A DNA stretch of 64,000 nt from Achromobacter sp. MFA1 R4 (GCF_900156745.1 NZ_LT707065.1:4154001-4218000); one strand, 5' to 3'. Counted from the first letter of the stretch, positions 43,293 through 54,947 are shown. Notes: a model not told the origin generated them from the letters alone. Made by a program: numbers and translations.

Positions 43293-43311
43293 CCCCTACG
43301 AAACGTAGGGG
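43293..43311. promoter_or_regulatory. Perfect palindrome between nosR and azurin genes
   Basis: CCCCTACG (43293-43300), AAA, CGTAGGGG (43304-43311): 8-bp perfect arms. The flanking base gives TACCCCT, a NarL-type heptamer, facing AGGGGAT. The spacing (9 bases) is not the canonical 7-2-7. It is a strong operator candidate for divergent control. Confidence 0.5.
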
Positions 43312-43461
43312 ATGTTCCGGATTTTCCAGTGAAATGAGGGGGGAGGCTTGATGAAGGTCAAGGGCGCCGGAGCAGGGCGCTCCTACACTGGTCCGCGGCG
43401 GCAACGGCGTCTGCATATGGCTGGCGCAAGTGCATCGACCGCTGTGTCATCGGAGAAATTC

Positions 43462-43911
43462 ATGCTGGCAAAAGCCACCCTCGCCCTCCTTCTTTCTGCC
43501 ACCAGCCTGCCCGTGCTGGCCGCGCAATGTGAAGCCACCGTCGAAAGCAACGACGCCATGCAGTTCAACGTCAAGGAAATCGTCGTCGACAAGAGCTGCA
43601 AGGAATTCACCGTCAACCTGAAGCACGTCGGCAAGATGGCCAAGGTCGCCATGGGCCACAACTGGGTGCTCACGAAGGAAGCCGACAAGCAGGGCGTCGC
43701 CACGGATGGCATGGGCGCCGGCCTGGCCCAGGACTACGTCAAGGCGGGCGACACCCGCGTCATCGCGCACACCAAGGTCATCGGCGGCGGCGAATCCGAC
43801 TCCGTCAAATTCGATGTGTCCAAGCTCGCCGCAGGCGAAAACTATGCGTTCTTCTGCTCCTTCCCCGGCCACTGGGCCATCATGAAGGGCACGCTGAAAG
43901 TCGGCGCCTGA
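43462..43911 (+). CDS. Azurin
   Basis: A 149-residue blue-copper protein: signal peptide [20 protein letters not shown], then mature [11 protein letters not shown]. Type 1 copper ligands are visible: His in MGHNWV (His46), and Cys, His and Met in [11 protein letters not shown] (Cys112, His117, Met121 in the Pseudomonas numbering). Azurin shuttles electrons in the periplasm from the cytochrome bc1 level to nitrite or nitrous oxide reductases. It is divergent from nosR. GGAGA precedes the ATG; upstream in-frame starts would add no signal-like sequence. Confidence 0.96.
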   Translation: MLAKATLALLLSATSLPVLAAQCEATVESNDAMQFNVKEIVVDKSCKEFTVNLKHVGKMAKVAMGHNWVLTKEADKQGVATDGMGAGLAQDYVKAGDTRVIAHTKVIGGGESDSVKFDVSKLAAGENYAFFCSFPGHWAIMKGTLKVGA

Positions 43912-43942
43912 TTCCCCGACAAGGTCTGTTGAGCCAAGCACG

Positions 43943-43966
43943 AGCCGGCCGGGGGGCCGGCTTTTT
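43943..43966 (+). terminator. Rho-independent terminator of azurin gene
   Basis: AGCCGGCC (43943-43950) and GGCCGGCT (43955-43962) with a GC-rich loop, followed by TTTTTCTT. About 32 bases past the stop. Confidence 0.85.
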
Positions 43967-44151
43967 CTTGCCCGCCGCGCCGGCCGCGGACCCTGCGCGA
44001 CCCGCCGCGCCTGGCCGTGTTCAGGCGCTTGCAAGCCTTAGTCCTTACGGCGCAAAGCCGCTGTCCATCAGGCTTACGGACGGGATGCGTCACCGGCATG
44101 TCACGGATTTTCCATGTACGATTACCGGTCGTGTAACTTCTGGAGCTCCTG

Positions 44152-45738
44152 ATGGAGTGGCTGCTGGACCCCGCTGCGTGGGTCGGCTTGCTTACCCTGG
44201 TCGTCCTTGAGATCGTCCTGGGCATTGATAACCTGATTTTCATCGCCATCCTGGCGGACAAGCTGCCTCCCGCGCAGCGCGATCGCGCACGCATCATGGG
44301 CCTGAGCCTGGCGCTCATCATGCGCCTGGGCCTGCTGTCGGTCATGTCATGGCTGGTCACGCTGACCACGCCGCTGTTCAACATCGGACCCCTTTCCCCG
44401 TCTGGGCGCGACCTGATCCTCATGGTGGGCGGCCTGTTCCTGCTCTTCAAGGGCACCATGGAACTGCATGAACGCCTGGAAGGCGGCGTGCACGCGGGCT
44501 CTTCCGGCCCGCGCGTCTATGCCAGCTTCTGGGTGATCGTCACGCAGATCGTGGTGCTGGACGCGGTGTTCTCGCTGGACTCCGTCATCACGGCGGTGGG
44601 CATGGTGGATCACCTGGCCATCATGATGATTGCGGTCGTGATCGCGATCGGCATCATGCTGCTGGCGTCCAAGCCCCTGACGCGCTTCGTCAACGCCCAC
44701 CCCACCGTGGTGGTGCTGTGCCTGGGCTTTTTGCTCATGATCGGGTTCTCGCTGCTGGCCGAAGCCTTCGGCTTCAAGGTCCCCAAGGGCTACCTGTATG
44801 CCGCCATCGGTTTCTCGGTGGCCATCGAGGCGCTCAACCAGGTGGCCCGCCGCAACCTGCTCAAGCTGGACGCTCGCCGCCCGATGCGCGAGCGCACCGC
44901 CTCCGCCGTGCTGCGCATGCTGGGCAAGCGCCCGCCCGCCAGCGACGAGCCCGACCTGCCCCATGCCGACGGCCCGGCCGTCCAGGCCTTCGGGGTGGAA
45001 GAGCGCAACATGGTCAGCGGCGTGCTGACCCTGGCGGAACGGTCCATCCGATCCATCATGACGCCGCGCACGGACGTGTCGTGGATCAACATCGACGACG
45101 ATCCCGACAACATCCGCCGCCAACTTACCGACGCGCCGCACAGCTTCTTTCCGGTCTGCCGCGGTTCGCTGGATGAGGTCGTGGGCATCGGGCGGGCCAA
45201 GGACCTGATCGCGGACCTCATCACCGAGGGCCGCGTGCGCCGCAACCGCCTGCGCGATCCCATCATCGTGCACGAGTCCATCGGCATCCTGCGCCTCATG
45301 GACACCCTCAAGCGCTCGCGCGGCCAGCTCGTGCTGGTGGCCGACGAGTTCGGCGCCATCGAAGGACTGGTGACGCCCATCGACGTCTTCGAGGCGATCG
45401 CGGGCGAGTTCCCCGACGAAGACGAACTGCCCGACATCGTGGCCGATGGCGACAATACCTGGAAGATCGACGGCGCGGCCGACCTGCACCACGTCGAGCA
45501 GGTGCTTGAAACCGAAGGCCTGGTCGATGACGCCCAGGACTTCTCCACCCTGGCGGGCTATCTGCTGTCGCGCTTCGGACATCTGCCCAAGCCGGGCGAC
45601 GTCTGCGAATATACGATCCATCACCAGCATTTCCGCTTCGAAGTCCTGGAAATGGATGGCCGCCGCATCGCACTGGTGCGCGTGGAGAAACGCCCCGACG
45701 AGCATTTCTCCGACGAAGCATCCCTCGCCAACGACTAA
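44152..45738 (+). CDS. TerC-family membrane protein with CBS and CorC domains
   Basis: A 528-residue protein (YegH/YoaE type). The N-terminal TerC domain (about 1-220) has seven membrane helices and the acidic motifs [15 protein letters not shown] and [14 protein letters not shown], which bind a metal in the family. The cytosolic part has two CBS motifs (about 300-420; [39 protein letters not shown]) and a C-terminal CorC/HlyC domain (about 438-520). TerC proteins are linked to Mn export and tellurite resistance; the CBS form is less studied. Confidence 0.93.
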   Translation: MEWLLDPAAWVGLLTLVVLEIVLGIDNLIFIAILADKLPPAQRDRARIMGLSLALIMRLGLLSVMSWLVTLTTPLFNIGPLSPSGRDLILMVGGLFLLFKGTMELHERLEGGVHAGSSGPRVYASFWVIVTQIVVLDAVFSLDSVITAVGMVDHLAIMMIAVVIAIGIMLLASKPLTRFVNAHPTVVVLCLGFLLMIGFSLLAEAFGFKVPKGYLYAAIGFSVAIEALNQVARRNLLKLDARRPMRERTASAVLRMLGKRPPASDEPDLPHADGPAVQAFGVEERNMVSGVLTLAERSIRSIMTPRTDVSWINIDDDPDNIRRQLTDAPHSFFPVCRGSLDEVVGIGRAKDLIADLITEGRVRRNRLRDPIIVHESIGILRLMDTLKRSRGQLVLVADEFGAIEGLVTPIDVFEAIAGEFPDEDELPDIVADGDNTWKIDGAADLHHVEQVLETEGLVDDAQDFSTLAGYLLSRFGHLPKPGDVCEYTIHHQHFRFEVLEMDGRRIALVRVEKRPDEHFSDEASLAND

Positions 45739-45769
45739 GACAGACTCATACAGAGAGAGAACCTTGCCC

Positions 45770-46633
45770 GTGACAGAGAACGCGCTCTATCTGATCAAAG
45801 CATTCATCCTGGGTGTCCTGGAAGGCCTGACGGAATTCATTCCCGTGTCCAGCACGGGCCACCTCATCCTGGTCGGCGACTGGCTCAATTTCGATTCGGG
45901 CGACGGCAAGGTGTTCGAGGTGGTCATCCAGCTCGGCTCCATTCTTGCGGTAATGTGGGTCTTCCGCGCCCGGCTGCTCAAGCTGATCCGCGGCACGCTG
46001 ACCGGCGTGCCCAGCGAGGTCGCCTTCACCCGCAACCTGCTGCTGGCCTTCCTGCCGGCCGCGGTGATCGGCGCGATCTTCATCAAGACCATCAAGTCGG
46101 TGTTCTACCACCCGGCGGTGGTGGTGGTGACGCTGGTCCTGGGCGGGCTGATCATGCTGTACGTCGAACGCCGCACCCGCCACACGCCCGGCGACGTGCC
46201 GGGCGCCTCGGACGACACCGCGTCGGACGAGCGCGCGTCGGCCCACACGCTGGAACAGATCACCTGGAAGCAGGCGCTGGGCGTGGGCGTGGCCCAGTGC
46301 TTCGCGATGATTCCCGGCACTTCGCGGTCGGGCGCCACCATCATCGGCGGCATGATCGCCGGCATCCAGCGCAAGACGGCCACCGAGTTTTCGTTCTTCC
46401 TGGCCATGCCGACCATGCTGGGCGCCGCGGCCTACGACATGTACAAGAACTTCGGCCTCCTCACCCAGCACGATCTCTCCGGCATCGCGGTGGGTTTCAT
46501 CGCCGCGTTCCTGAGCGCCATGGTGGTGGTCCGCGCCGTGCTGCGCTTCGTCGCCAACCACACGTACCGGGTGTTCGCCTGGTACCGGATCATCTTCGGC
46601 GGCATCGTGGCCGCCTGGATCTTCACGCGCTGA
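45770..46633 (+). CDS. uppP: Undecaprenyl-diphosphatase UppP
   Basis: A 287-residue integral membrane enzyme that recycles undecaprenyl diphosphate for peptidoglycan synthesis, also giving low-level bacitracin resistance. Catalytic motifs EGLTEFIPVSSTGH (residues near 20) and PGTSRSGATI (near 182). GTG at 45770 gives MTENALYLIKAF, matching the family start; a TTG six bases earlier is an alternative. It follows the TerC gene by 31 bases and may share its transcript. Ends before an unusually long bidirectional terminator. Confidence 0.93.
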   Translation: MTENALYLIKAFILGVLEGLTEFIPVSSTGHLILVGDWLNFDSGDGKVFEVVIQLGSILAVMWVFRARLLKLIRGTLTGVPSEVAFTRNLLLAFLPAAVIGAIFIKTIKSVFYHPAVVVVTLVLGGLIMLYVERRTRHTPGDVPGASDDTASDERASAHTLEQITWKQALGVGVAQCFAMIPGTSRSGATIIGGMIAGIQRKTATEFSFFLAMPTMLGAAAYDMYKNFGLLTQHDLSGIAVGFIAAFLSAMVVVRAVLRFVANHTYRVFAWYRIIFGGIVAAWIFTR

Positions 46634-46658
46634 TCGGGGCCCGCCGCGGCGGGCGCCA

Positions 46659-46698
46659 AAAGAACGAGGGCCGCTTTTCCAAGCGGCCCTCGTTCTTT
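46659..46698. terminator. Long bidirectional terminator between uppP and lpxH
   Basis: AAAGAACGAGGGCCGCTT (46659-46676) and AAGCGGCCCTCGTTCTTT (46681-46698) form a perfect 18-bp stem with a 4-base loop between two convergent genes. A/T ends provide short U tracts both ways. Confidence 0.9.
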
Positions 46699-46720
46699 GC
46701 GCTGCCTGCAAGCCAGGCGG

Positions 46721-47494
46721 CTACGCTTCGGTTTCCAGGTCGTAGAACTGCAGCCCGTCGCGGTCGATGACCAGCCAGCCGCCGCGCGGCGGCGTCACGT
46801 GGTCGCAATCCCAGTCGGGCAGCACCCAGCGTTCACGCTTGACGCCGTCGACCTCCAGCACGTGGCGGGCGGGGCGGTGCGTGTGGCCATGCACCAGCAC
46901 GCGGACATGGGTGTCGCGGAAGATCGACTCCACCGCGGCCGCATTCACGTCCATGATCTCCATGGACTTCATCTGGTTGGCCGCCTGGCTTTCGCCGCGC
47001 GCCTGCTGCGCCATGGCCAGCCGCTCGGGGATGGTCTTGGACAGGAACTCGGCCTGCCATTGCGGGTTGCGCACCATCGTGCGGAACTGCTGGTAAGCGG
47101 TGTCGTCGGTACAGAATTCGTCGCCGTGCGTCAGCAGGATCTGGCCGAAATCGGTCTCCAGCAACGCGGGCTCGGGCAACAGGCGGGCGCCCACGGCCTT
47201 GGCCAGTTCTTCCCCGATGAGGAAGTCCCGGTTGCCGCGTCCCAGCCAGACCGGGATGTGCGCGGCGGTGTCCCGCAGCGCCGTCAGCGCCGTGGCGAGC
47301 CACGGCGGCGCGGCGCGGATCACGTCGTCGCCGATCCAGGCGTCGAAGATGTCGCCCGGCAGAAGCAGGGCGGCGGCCTCTTCCTGAGCCGCCTGCAGGA
47401 AGGCCACGAAAGCCTCCGAGGTGGCCGGCGTGGCCGGCCCCAGGTGCAGGTCGGACGCCAGCCAGATCGGGCCGGACAGGGTGATCTTATTCAA
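46721..47494 (-). CDS. lpxH: UDP-2,3-diacylglucosamine diphosphatase LpxH
   Basis: A 257-residue metallophosphoesterase of lipid A synthesis (forms lipid X from UDP-2,3-diacylglucosamine). Calcineurin-like motifs: [34 protein letters not shown] and [11 protein letters not shown]. Overlaps ppiB by 8 bases on the same strand, an order (TPR-ppiB-lpxH) common in this family of bacteria. Confidence 0.94.
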   Translation of the reverse strand: MNKITLSGPIWLASDLHLGPATPATSEAFVAFLQAAQEEAAALLLPGDIFDAWIGDDVIRAAPPWLATALTALRDTAAHIPVWLGRGNRDFLIGEELAKAVGARLLPEPALLETDFGQILLTHGDEFCTDDTAYQQFRTMVRNPQWQAEFLSKTIPERLAMAQQARGESQAANQMKSMEIMDVNAAAVESIFRDTHVRVLVHGHTHRPARHVLEVDGVKRERWVLPDWDCDHVTPPRGGWLVIDRDGLQFYDLETEA

Positions 47495-48134
47495 GAACTT
47501 CGGCCTTCTCGATGATGACGTCTTCGTTGGGCACGTTCTGGTGGAAGCCCTTGTTGCCGGTCTTCACGCCCTTGATCTTGTCGACCACGTCCTGGCCTTC
47601 GGTGACGGCGCCGAACACGGCGTAGCCCCAGCCGTTCGGCGTGGGCGACGTGAAGTTCAGGAAGTCATTGTTGGACACGTTGATGAAGAACTGCGCGGTG
47701 GCCGAGTGGGGGTCGCTGGTGCGGGCCATGGCGAGCGTGTACTTGTCGTTCTTCAGGCCGTTGTTGGCCTCGTTTTCGATCGGGGCGTGGGTCTGCTTCT
47801 GCTTCATGCCGGGTTCGAAGCCGCCGCCCTGGATCATGAAGCCGTCGATCACGCGATGGAACACCGTGCCGTTGTAGAAGCCTTCCTTGACGTAGGTGAG
47901 GAAGTTTTCGACGGACTTGGGCGCCTTGGCGGCGTCCAGGGTGATGACCATGTCGCCTTGGTTCGTTTGGAGCTTGACGCGGGGATTGGTGCTCATGGTT
48001 TTTGTGCCTTCGGAGGTGGAGTTGGAAGAAGTGGCCGCGGGGGCGGCGCTGACGAGGGCCGGGGCGAATGCCGCCAGCGCGAACGAGCACGCCGTCAGGC
48101 GCAGCAGGTGTAGAGGAGAGTAACGGGACATCAT
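47487..48134 (-). CDS. ppiB: Peptidylprolyl isomerase B with alternate cytoplasmic start
   Basis: A 215-residue cyclophilin. From the first ATG it begins with a signal peptide ([17 protein letters not shown]) and a linker, then the cyclophilin fold ([59 protein letters not shown]). An internal ATG at 47996 (codon 47, [17 protein letters not shown]) begins a normal-length 169-residue cytoplasmic PpiB and has GAAGG 10-11 bases upstream. So one gene may yield exported and cytoplasmic forms. Overlaps the TPR gene stop (ATGA). Confidence 0.92.
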   Translation of the reverse strand: MMSRYSPLHLLRLTACSFALAAFAPALVSAAPAATSSNSTSEGTKTMSTNPRVKLQTNQGDMVITLDAAKAPKSVENFLTYVKEGFYNGTVFHRVIDGFMIQGGGFEPGMKQKQTHAPIENEANNGLKNDKYTLAMARTSDPHSATAQFFINVSNNDFLNFTSPTPNGWGYAVFGAVTEGQDVVDKIKGVKTGNKGFHQNVPNEDVIIEKAEVLE

Positions 48135-48844
48135 TTGCCTTGTTTATCCTTCAACATTGTTTCAACTTCGCGGACCTTTTCCTTCATGCCGGGCACGCCG
48201 TCGCCGGCGGCCTTCTTGTAGGTGCGCAAGGCCTGCAGCAGTTGCAGGTCGCCCAGATTGGCGCGCGCGGCGGCGTAGCCCGGGTCGGCGCGCAGTGCCA
48301 TCTGCAAGGCATCCTGCGCCCGGTCCAGTTCGCCGCGGCTGGCATATAGAGCCGCCAGGTTGTTCCAGGGTTCCGGCAATTCGGGAAACCGCGTGGTCAT
48401 TTCGTTGTAGACGTCGATGGCCTCGTTGGTGCGGTTCAGGGCGGCCAGGGCGCGCGCGTGCTGGAACATCAGTTGCACGTCGGTGCCGCGCTGGTCCTTG
48501 ATCTCGGCCTGGCGCTTTTCGATCATCTCCAGCGCTTCCTGGTTTTCGCCGCGGTTCAGCATGCGCTCGATGTGCGTGGTGATCTGCGAGGCGGAGGGGA
48601 TCAGGCGCGTGTCCACGCTGGGCTTGGCCGCTTCCAGCAGGTTGGCCAGGGCGTCCCAGCCGCCTTCCGGCGGAATCGGGTCCAGGGTGGTGCGGCTGGA
48701 GTTGGGGTTTTCTCCCCCGCCGCCGCTCATCGACTGGGCGAGGGCGACCCCGGCCGGTGCGCCGGCCAGGGCCAGCGCGAGCAGGGCAACGCAAAAACGC
48801 GGCTTGATGGTCACGTGGGTTCCGTTAAAAGTCTTGGCCGTCAT
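48131..48844 (-). CDS. Exported tetratricopeptide-repeat protein
   Basis: A 237-residue protein: signal-like segment [22 protein letters not shown], then a Ser/Gly/Asn linker and three or four TPR units (residues about 90-215; [52 protein letters not shown]). It resembles the periplasmic TPR proteins found upstream of ppiB-lpxH in Bordetella. The start is uncertain: ATG at 48844 or GTG at 48814 (directly before the hydrophobic segment). Role likely in envelope assembly; not specified by sequence. Confidence 0.85.
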   Translation of the reverse strand: MTAKTFNGTHVTIKPRFCVALLALALAGAPAGVALAQSMSGGGGENPNSSRTTLDPIPPEGGWDALANLLEAAKPSVDTRLIPSASQITTHIERMLNRGENQEALEMIEKRQAEIKDQRGTDVQLMFQHARALAALNRTNEAIDVYNEMTTRFPELPEPWNNLAALYASRGELDRAQDALQMALRADPGYAAARANLGDLQLLQALRTYKKAAGDGVPGMKEKVREVETMLKDKQGK

Positions 48845-48873
48845 GCGCTTACGCGCGCGAGCGGGCCGCTTGC

Positions 48874-48879
48874 TATACT
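48874..48879 (+). promoter_or_regulatory. Extended -10 promoter candidate for cysS
   Basis: TGCTATACT: an extended -10 (TGn-TATACT) 170 bases before the cysS ATG, inside the divergent gap with the TPR gene. No -35 is evident. Confidence 0.35.
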
Positions 48880-49049
48880 TGACGACCGCCATTTTAGCCC
48901 CGGTTAGGTTTTTGGCTCGATCATCGCGCTCCGAATCGTGTTCAAAAGCCGGAGATACCTCACGGGCGCAGATCCAGGACCGGATGCGCCGGGACGACAG
49001 CAACCATTTCCGCAACCGCCACGGAAAACCAGACAAAGCCTATCGCGCC

Positions 49050-50488
<1,439 letters not shown>

Positions 50489-50504
<16 letters not shown>

Positions 50505-51169
50505 CGCCGCAGGATACGCCGGACATGTCCACTGCAGATCTCGAGATTCCCAAGCCTGATTATTGGGAAGCCGCCGTAGCGCACCTGATGCGCCGCGACC
50601 GCATCCTGAAAAAGATCATCCCCCAGCACCCCGAGGTCTGGCTGACCTCGCGCGGCACGCCGTTCATCACGCTGGCGCGGGCGATCATCGGCCAACAGAT
50701 TTCCCCCAAGGCGGCCGACGCCGTCTGGACCAAGTTCATCGACGCCGTGGGCAAGCGTCCCACGCCCGTGGCCGTGCTGCGCGTGGGCCTGGACGGCCTG
50801 CGCAAGGCCGGACTGTCCCAGCGCAAGGCCGAATACGTGGTCGACCTGGCCGTGCATTTCGGCGAGCGCCGGGTCCATCCCGAGAAATGGGCGGCCATGG
50901 ACGACGAGGCCGTCATTTCCGAGCTGGTCGCCATCCGCGGCATCGGGCGCTGGACGGCGGAGATGTTTTTGATTTTCAATCTACAGCGGCCTGACGTCCT
51001 GCCGCTGGATGATCCTGGGTTGCTCAAGGCAATCTCGCTACACTATTTCAGCGGCGAGCCTGTCTCGCGCTTCGAGGCTCGCGAAGTCTCGTTGGCGTGG
51101 CAACCCTGGCGTACCGTGGCAACCTGGTATCTGTGGCGCAGTCTGGAACCGACGCCGGTCCAATACTGA
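50489..51169 (+). CDS. HhH-GPD DNA-3-methyladenine glycosylase II-type
   Basis: A 226-residue base-excision glycosylase, related to AlkA/Mag. Helix-hairpin-helix [18 protein letters not shown] with catalytic Asp nearby ([15 protein letters not shown], Asp two or three after the helix) as in the superfamily. The GQQISPKAA and [15 protein letters not shown] segments match the MPG/Mag group. The ATG at 50489 overlaps the cysS end; another ATG at 50525 is equally plausible as the start. Between cysS and accA. Confidence 0.9.
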
Positions 51170-51205
51170 CGCACTCCAGGCAGCCCATCTACGGAACCAC
51201 ACTAC

Positions 51206-52171
<966 letters not shown>

Positions 52172-52224
52172 AGCGGGCAGGGCGCCGGCCGACCGCCGGC
52201 GCCGCGGCCCACGCGCCATCGTCC

Positions 52225-53289
52225 ATGACCGACGTCCCGCCGCCCGACAGCACCCCTGGGGCCGACGCGGGTCCCGGTCCCTCCCTTCCCATTTCCCCCG
52301 CGCTCGCGGCCGCGTTGCGCCGGGCGCTCCAGGCCTTGCCCGAACGTCCGGCCCGTGTCGCCGTCGCATTCAGCGGCGGCGCGGACTCGGCCATGCTGGC
52401 CGTGCATGCGGCCGCCGTCGCGCCGGCGCTCGGCATCGACGTCCTGCTCTTTCATGTGCACCACGGGCTGCAGGCCCAGGCCGACGCCTGGGCGCGGCAT
52501 GGGCAGGCGCTGGCGGCCAGGCTTGCCGTGCCGCTCGTCGAGGCCCGCGTCCAGGTGGAGCCGGCGGCGGGCAAGGGCATCGAGGCCGCCGCGCGCGACG
52601 CGCGCTATGCGGCGCTGGCGCGCCTGGCCCGGGAACACGGCGTGGCCCACATCCTTCTGGCCCACCATCGCAACGACCAGGCCGAAACCGTGCTGCTGCG
52701 CCTGCTGCGCGGCACCGGGCTGGCGGGGATGGCGGCCATGGCGCCGGTTGCGCGGCGCGATGGCGTGGCCTATCTGCGTCCCTGGCTGGACCAGGACCGC
52801 GGCGCGATCCTGCAAGCGGCGGACGCGGTCGAGGCCGCCACCGGCTGGCGCGCGGTGCAGGACCCCACCAATGCCGATCCGCGCTATACCCGCGCCGCGC
52901 TGCGTGAACTGCTGGCGCCGGTGCTGGACGCGCGCTGGCCCGGTTGGCGCGCCATCGTCGCGCGCCACGCGCGGCACATGGCCGAAGCCGCCGAGATCCT
53001 GGACGAAGTGGCCCGTGAAGATTTTGCGGGACTTGATCCCAGCCCTGACGGCGTGAGCTTTTCGCTGCAGGCGTGGCGGCGTCTCTCGCCCGCCCGCCAG
53101 GCGCAGGTGCTCAGGCACTGGCTGGAGCGCAACGGCGCCCGCATGCCCACGGACGCGCGCATGGCCGATCTCTTGCGGCAGCTTCGCGGCCTGCACAGCC
53201 TGGGCCACGACCGCCAGTTGCGGGTCGAGCAGGCGGGCCACGTCATCCGCTGTCATCGCGGCCGGGTGTGGGTGGAGCGGCGTCCGTAG
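52225..53289 (+). CDS. tilS: tRNA(Ile)-lysidine synthase
   Basis: A 354-residue ATP-dependent enzyme that makes lysidine at the wobble base of tRNA-Ile(CAU). PP-loop AFSGGADSAMLA near residue 53, then the family FHVHHGLQAQADAWARH, ILLAHHRNDQAETVLLRLLRGTGLAGMA and the Arg-rich TRAALRELLAP. Shorter than E. coli TilS (432), so part of the C-terminal substrate domain is reduced. The start has no obvious ribosome site. Confidence 0.95.
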   Translation: MTDVPPPDSTPGADAGPGPSLPISPALAAALRRALQALPERPARVAVAFSGGADSAMLAVHAAAVAPALGIDVLLFHVHHGLQAQADAWARHGQALAARLAVPLVEARVQVEPAAGKGIEAAARDARYAALARLAREHGVAHILLAHHRNDQAETVLLRLLRGTGLAGMAAMAPVARRDGVAYLRPWLDQDRGAILQAADAVEAATGWRAVQDPTNADPRYTRAALRELLAPVLDARWPGWRAIVARHARHMAEAAEILDEVAREDFAGLDPSPDGVSFSLQAWRRLSPARQAQVLRHWLERNGARMPTDARMADLLRQLRGLHSLGHDRQLRVEQAGHVIRCHRGRVWVERRP

Positions 53290-53373
53290 ACGGCACGGCG
53301 GGGTTTTTTTCTTATTTCTGACCCCAAAATGGACATAAATCCGCGCAATCTGCGCAAATTTTTATCGTCGCGC

Positions 53374-53379
53374 TAGAAT
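53374..53379 (+). promoter_or_regulatory. Candidate -10 of lysC promoter
   Basis: GCTAGAATATAT upstream of lysC holds TAGAAT (-10) 52 bases before the ATG. The same CTAGAAT word recurs before tRNA-Ser. No consensus -35. Confidence 0.35.
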
Positions 53380-53430
53380 ATATGGTTTTGCCCGTCAACA
53401 CTTGCGGCGGGTGTCCAGCCAGAGCACGAG

Positions 53431-54696
53431 ATGTCCCTGATCGTTCACAAATATGGCGGTACTTCGATGGGCTCGGTCGAGCGCATCAAAAACGTGGCGC
53501 GTCGCGTCGCGAAGTGGCATGCCGCCGGCCACCAGGTTGTTGTTGTCCCGTCCGCCATGGCGGGCGAAACGAATCGTCTGCTGGGTCTGGCGCGCGAAAT
53601 CACGCCCCAGCCCGACGGCCGCGAACTCGACATGATCGCCGCCACCGGCGAGCAAGCCAGCAGCGGCCTTCTGGCCATTGCCTTGCAGGCCGAGGGCGTG
53701 TCCGCGCGCAGCTATGCCGGTTGGCAAGTGCCCGTGCGCACCGATTCGTCGTTCACGAAAGCCCGCATTTCGTCCATCGACGACGCGCGCATCCGCGCCG
53801 ACCTCGATGCCGGCCGCGTGGTCATCGTGACGGGCTTCCAGGGGATCGACCCCGACGGCCACATCACCACGCTGGGCCGTGGCGGTTCCGACACCTCGGC
53901 CGTGGCCGTGGCGGCCGCCATCAAGGCCGACGAATGCCTGATCTACACCGACGTGGACGGCGTCTACACGACCGATCCGCGCGTGGTGCCCGAGGCGCGC
54001 CGCATGTCCGTTGTTTCCTTCGAGGAAATGCTGGAAATGGCATCGCTGGGCTCCAAGGTCCTGCAGATCCGTTCGGTCGAATTCGCCGGCAAATACCGTG
54101 TGCCGGTCCGGGTCCTGTCCTCGCTGACCGACCCCCTTATCCCGCTCGAGGAAGAAATGGTCTCGGGCACGCTGATTACTTTTGAGGAAGACGAAAAAAT
54201 GGAAGCCGCCGTTGTCTCCGGCATCGCCTTCAGCCGCGACGAAGCCAAAATCACCCTGCTGGGCGTTCCCGACAAGCCCGGCATCGCCTTCTCCATCCTG
54301 GGCCCGGTCGCCGCCGCCAACATCGACGTCGACATGATCGTGCAGAACCAGTCCGTGGCCGGCACGACCGACTTCTCGTTCACCGTGAACCGCAACGAAT
54401 TTGGGCGCGCCGTGGACCTGCTCAAGCGCGAAGTCATCCCCGCCGTGGGCGCGCGCGAACTGTCCACCGACGAAAAGGTCGCCAAGGTCTCCATCGTCGG
54501 CATCGGCATGCGTTCGCACGTCGGCGTCGCCAGCCTGATGTTCCAGACGCTTTCGCAAGAAGGCATCAACATCCAGATGATCAGCACCAGCGAAATCAAG
54601 ACCTCGGTGATCATCGACGACAAGTACATGGAACTGGGCGTGCGCGCGCTGCACAAGGCCTTCGGCCTGGACCAGGCGCCCGCCACGAAGGTGTAA
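53431..54696 (+). CDS. lysC: Aspartate kinase (LysC) with candidate internal beta-subunit start
   Basis: A 421-residue monofunctional aspartate kinase, the entry step of the lysine/threonine/methionine pathway. Kinase motifs: HKYGGTSMGSVERI, MIAATGEQASSGLLA, VVIVTGFQG and GRGGSDTSAVAVAAAI. Two ACT domains at the C-terminus (about 265-335 and 345-415; VPDKPGIAFSILGPVA, SHVGVASLMFQTL) bind lysine/threonine. An in-frame ATG at 54199 (codon 257) has GAGGAAG 8 bases upstream and would yield a 165-residue ACT-only subunit, as with the alpha/beta LysC of Bacillus and Corynebacterium. Confidence 0.96.
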   Translation: MSLIVHKYGGTSMGSVERIKNVARRVAKWHAAGHQVVVVPSAMAGETNRLLGLAREITPQPDGRELDMIAATGEQASSGLLAIALQAEGVSARSYAGWQVPVRTDSSFTKARISSIDDARIRADLDAGRVVIVTGFQGIDPDGHITTLGRGGSDTSAVAVAAAIKADECLIYTDVDGVYTTDPRVVPEARRMSVVSFEEMLEMASLGSKVLQIRSVEFAGKYRVPVRVLSSLTDPLIPLEEEMVSGTLITFEEDEKMEAAVVSGIAFSRDEAKITLLGVPDKPGIAFSILGPVAAANIDVDMIVQNQSVAGTTDFSFTVNRNEFGRAVDLLKREVIPAVGARELSTDEKVAKVSIVGIGMRSHVGVASLMFQTLSQEGINIQMISTSEIKTSVIIDDKYMELGVRALHKAFGLDQAPATKV

Positions 54697-54710
54697 AGGC
54701 AACGGGTCCG

Positions 54711-54766
54711 GCACGATTTTTTTGATGGAAGGCCCGCATCGCGGGCAAGACCGAAAAAAATCGTGC
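54711..54766. repeat. 13-bp inverted repeat around a GC hairpin between lysC and tRNA-Ser
   Basis: GCACGATTTTTTT (54711-54723) and AAAAAAATCGTGC (54754-54766) are perfectly complementary. Inside them CCCGC and GCGGG form a second stem. The left arm's T tract could end lysC transcripts, and the right arm adjoins the tRNA-Ser -10 at 54767. Confidence 0.75.
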
Positions 54767-54772
54767 TAGAAT
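54767..54772 (+). promoter_or_regulatory. Extended -10 of tRNA-Ser promoter
   Basis: TGCTAGAAT is an extended -10 element 15-20 bases before the tRNA start. It directly follows the right arm of the 13-bp inverted repeat. Confidence 0.55.
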
Positions 54773-54786
54773 CTCGTTCTCTTTTC

Positions 54787-54879
54787 GGAGACGTGCCCGA
54801 GAGGCTGAAGGGGCTCCCCTGCTAAGGGAGTATGTGGCTAAAAACTGCATCGTGGGTTCGAATCCCACCGTCTCCGCCA
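54787..54879 (+). tRNA. tRNA-Ser (GCU)
   Basis: 93 bases with encoded CCA. Acceptor stem GGAGACG/CGTCTCC, long variable arm typical of tRNA-Ser, anticodon GCT within CTGCTAA, T arm GTGGGTTCGAATCCCAC. Reads AGC/AGU codons. Confidence 0.97.
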
Positions 54880-54915
54880 AAGACACTTGCACCAGTGAAC
54901 CAAGGTTGCCTCAAG

Positions 54916-54947
54916 ACCCGCATAGCTAATTGCTCTGCGGGTTTTTT
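54916..54947 (+). terminator. Terminator after tRNA-Ser
   Basis: ACCCGCA (54916-54922) and TGCGGGT (54936-54942) with a 13-base loop and a following T tract (54942-54947). Confidence 0.75.

Noticed and set aside
40918..43308. A plus-strand open frame of about 800 codons over nosR
   Set aside because: Antisense to NosR with its CxxxCP and iron-sulfur motifs. No start context or known protein.
44040..44151. yybP-ykoY manganese riboswitch before the TerC gene
   Set aside because: TerC genes often carry this riboswitch, but the leader lacks the conserved core, so no call is made.
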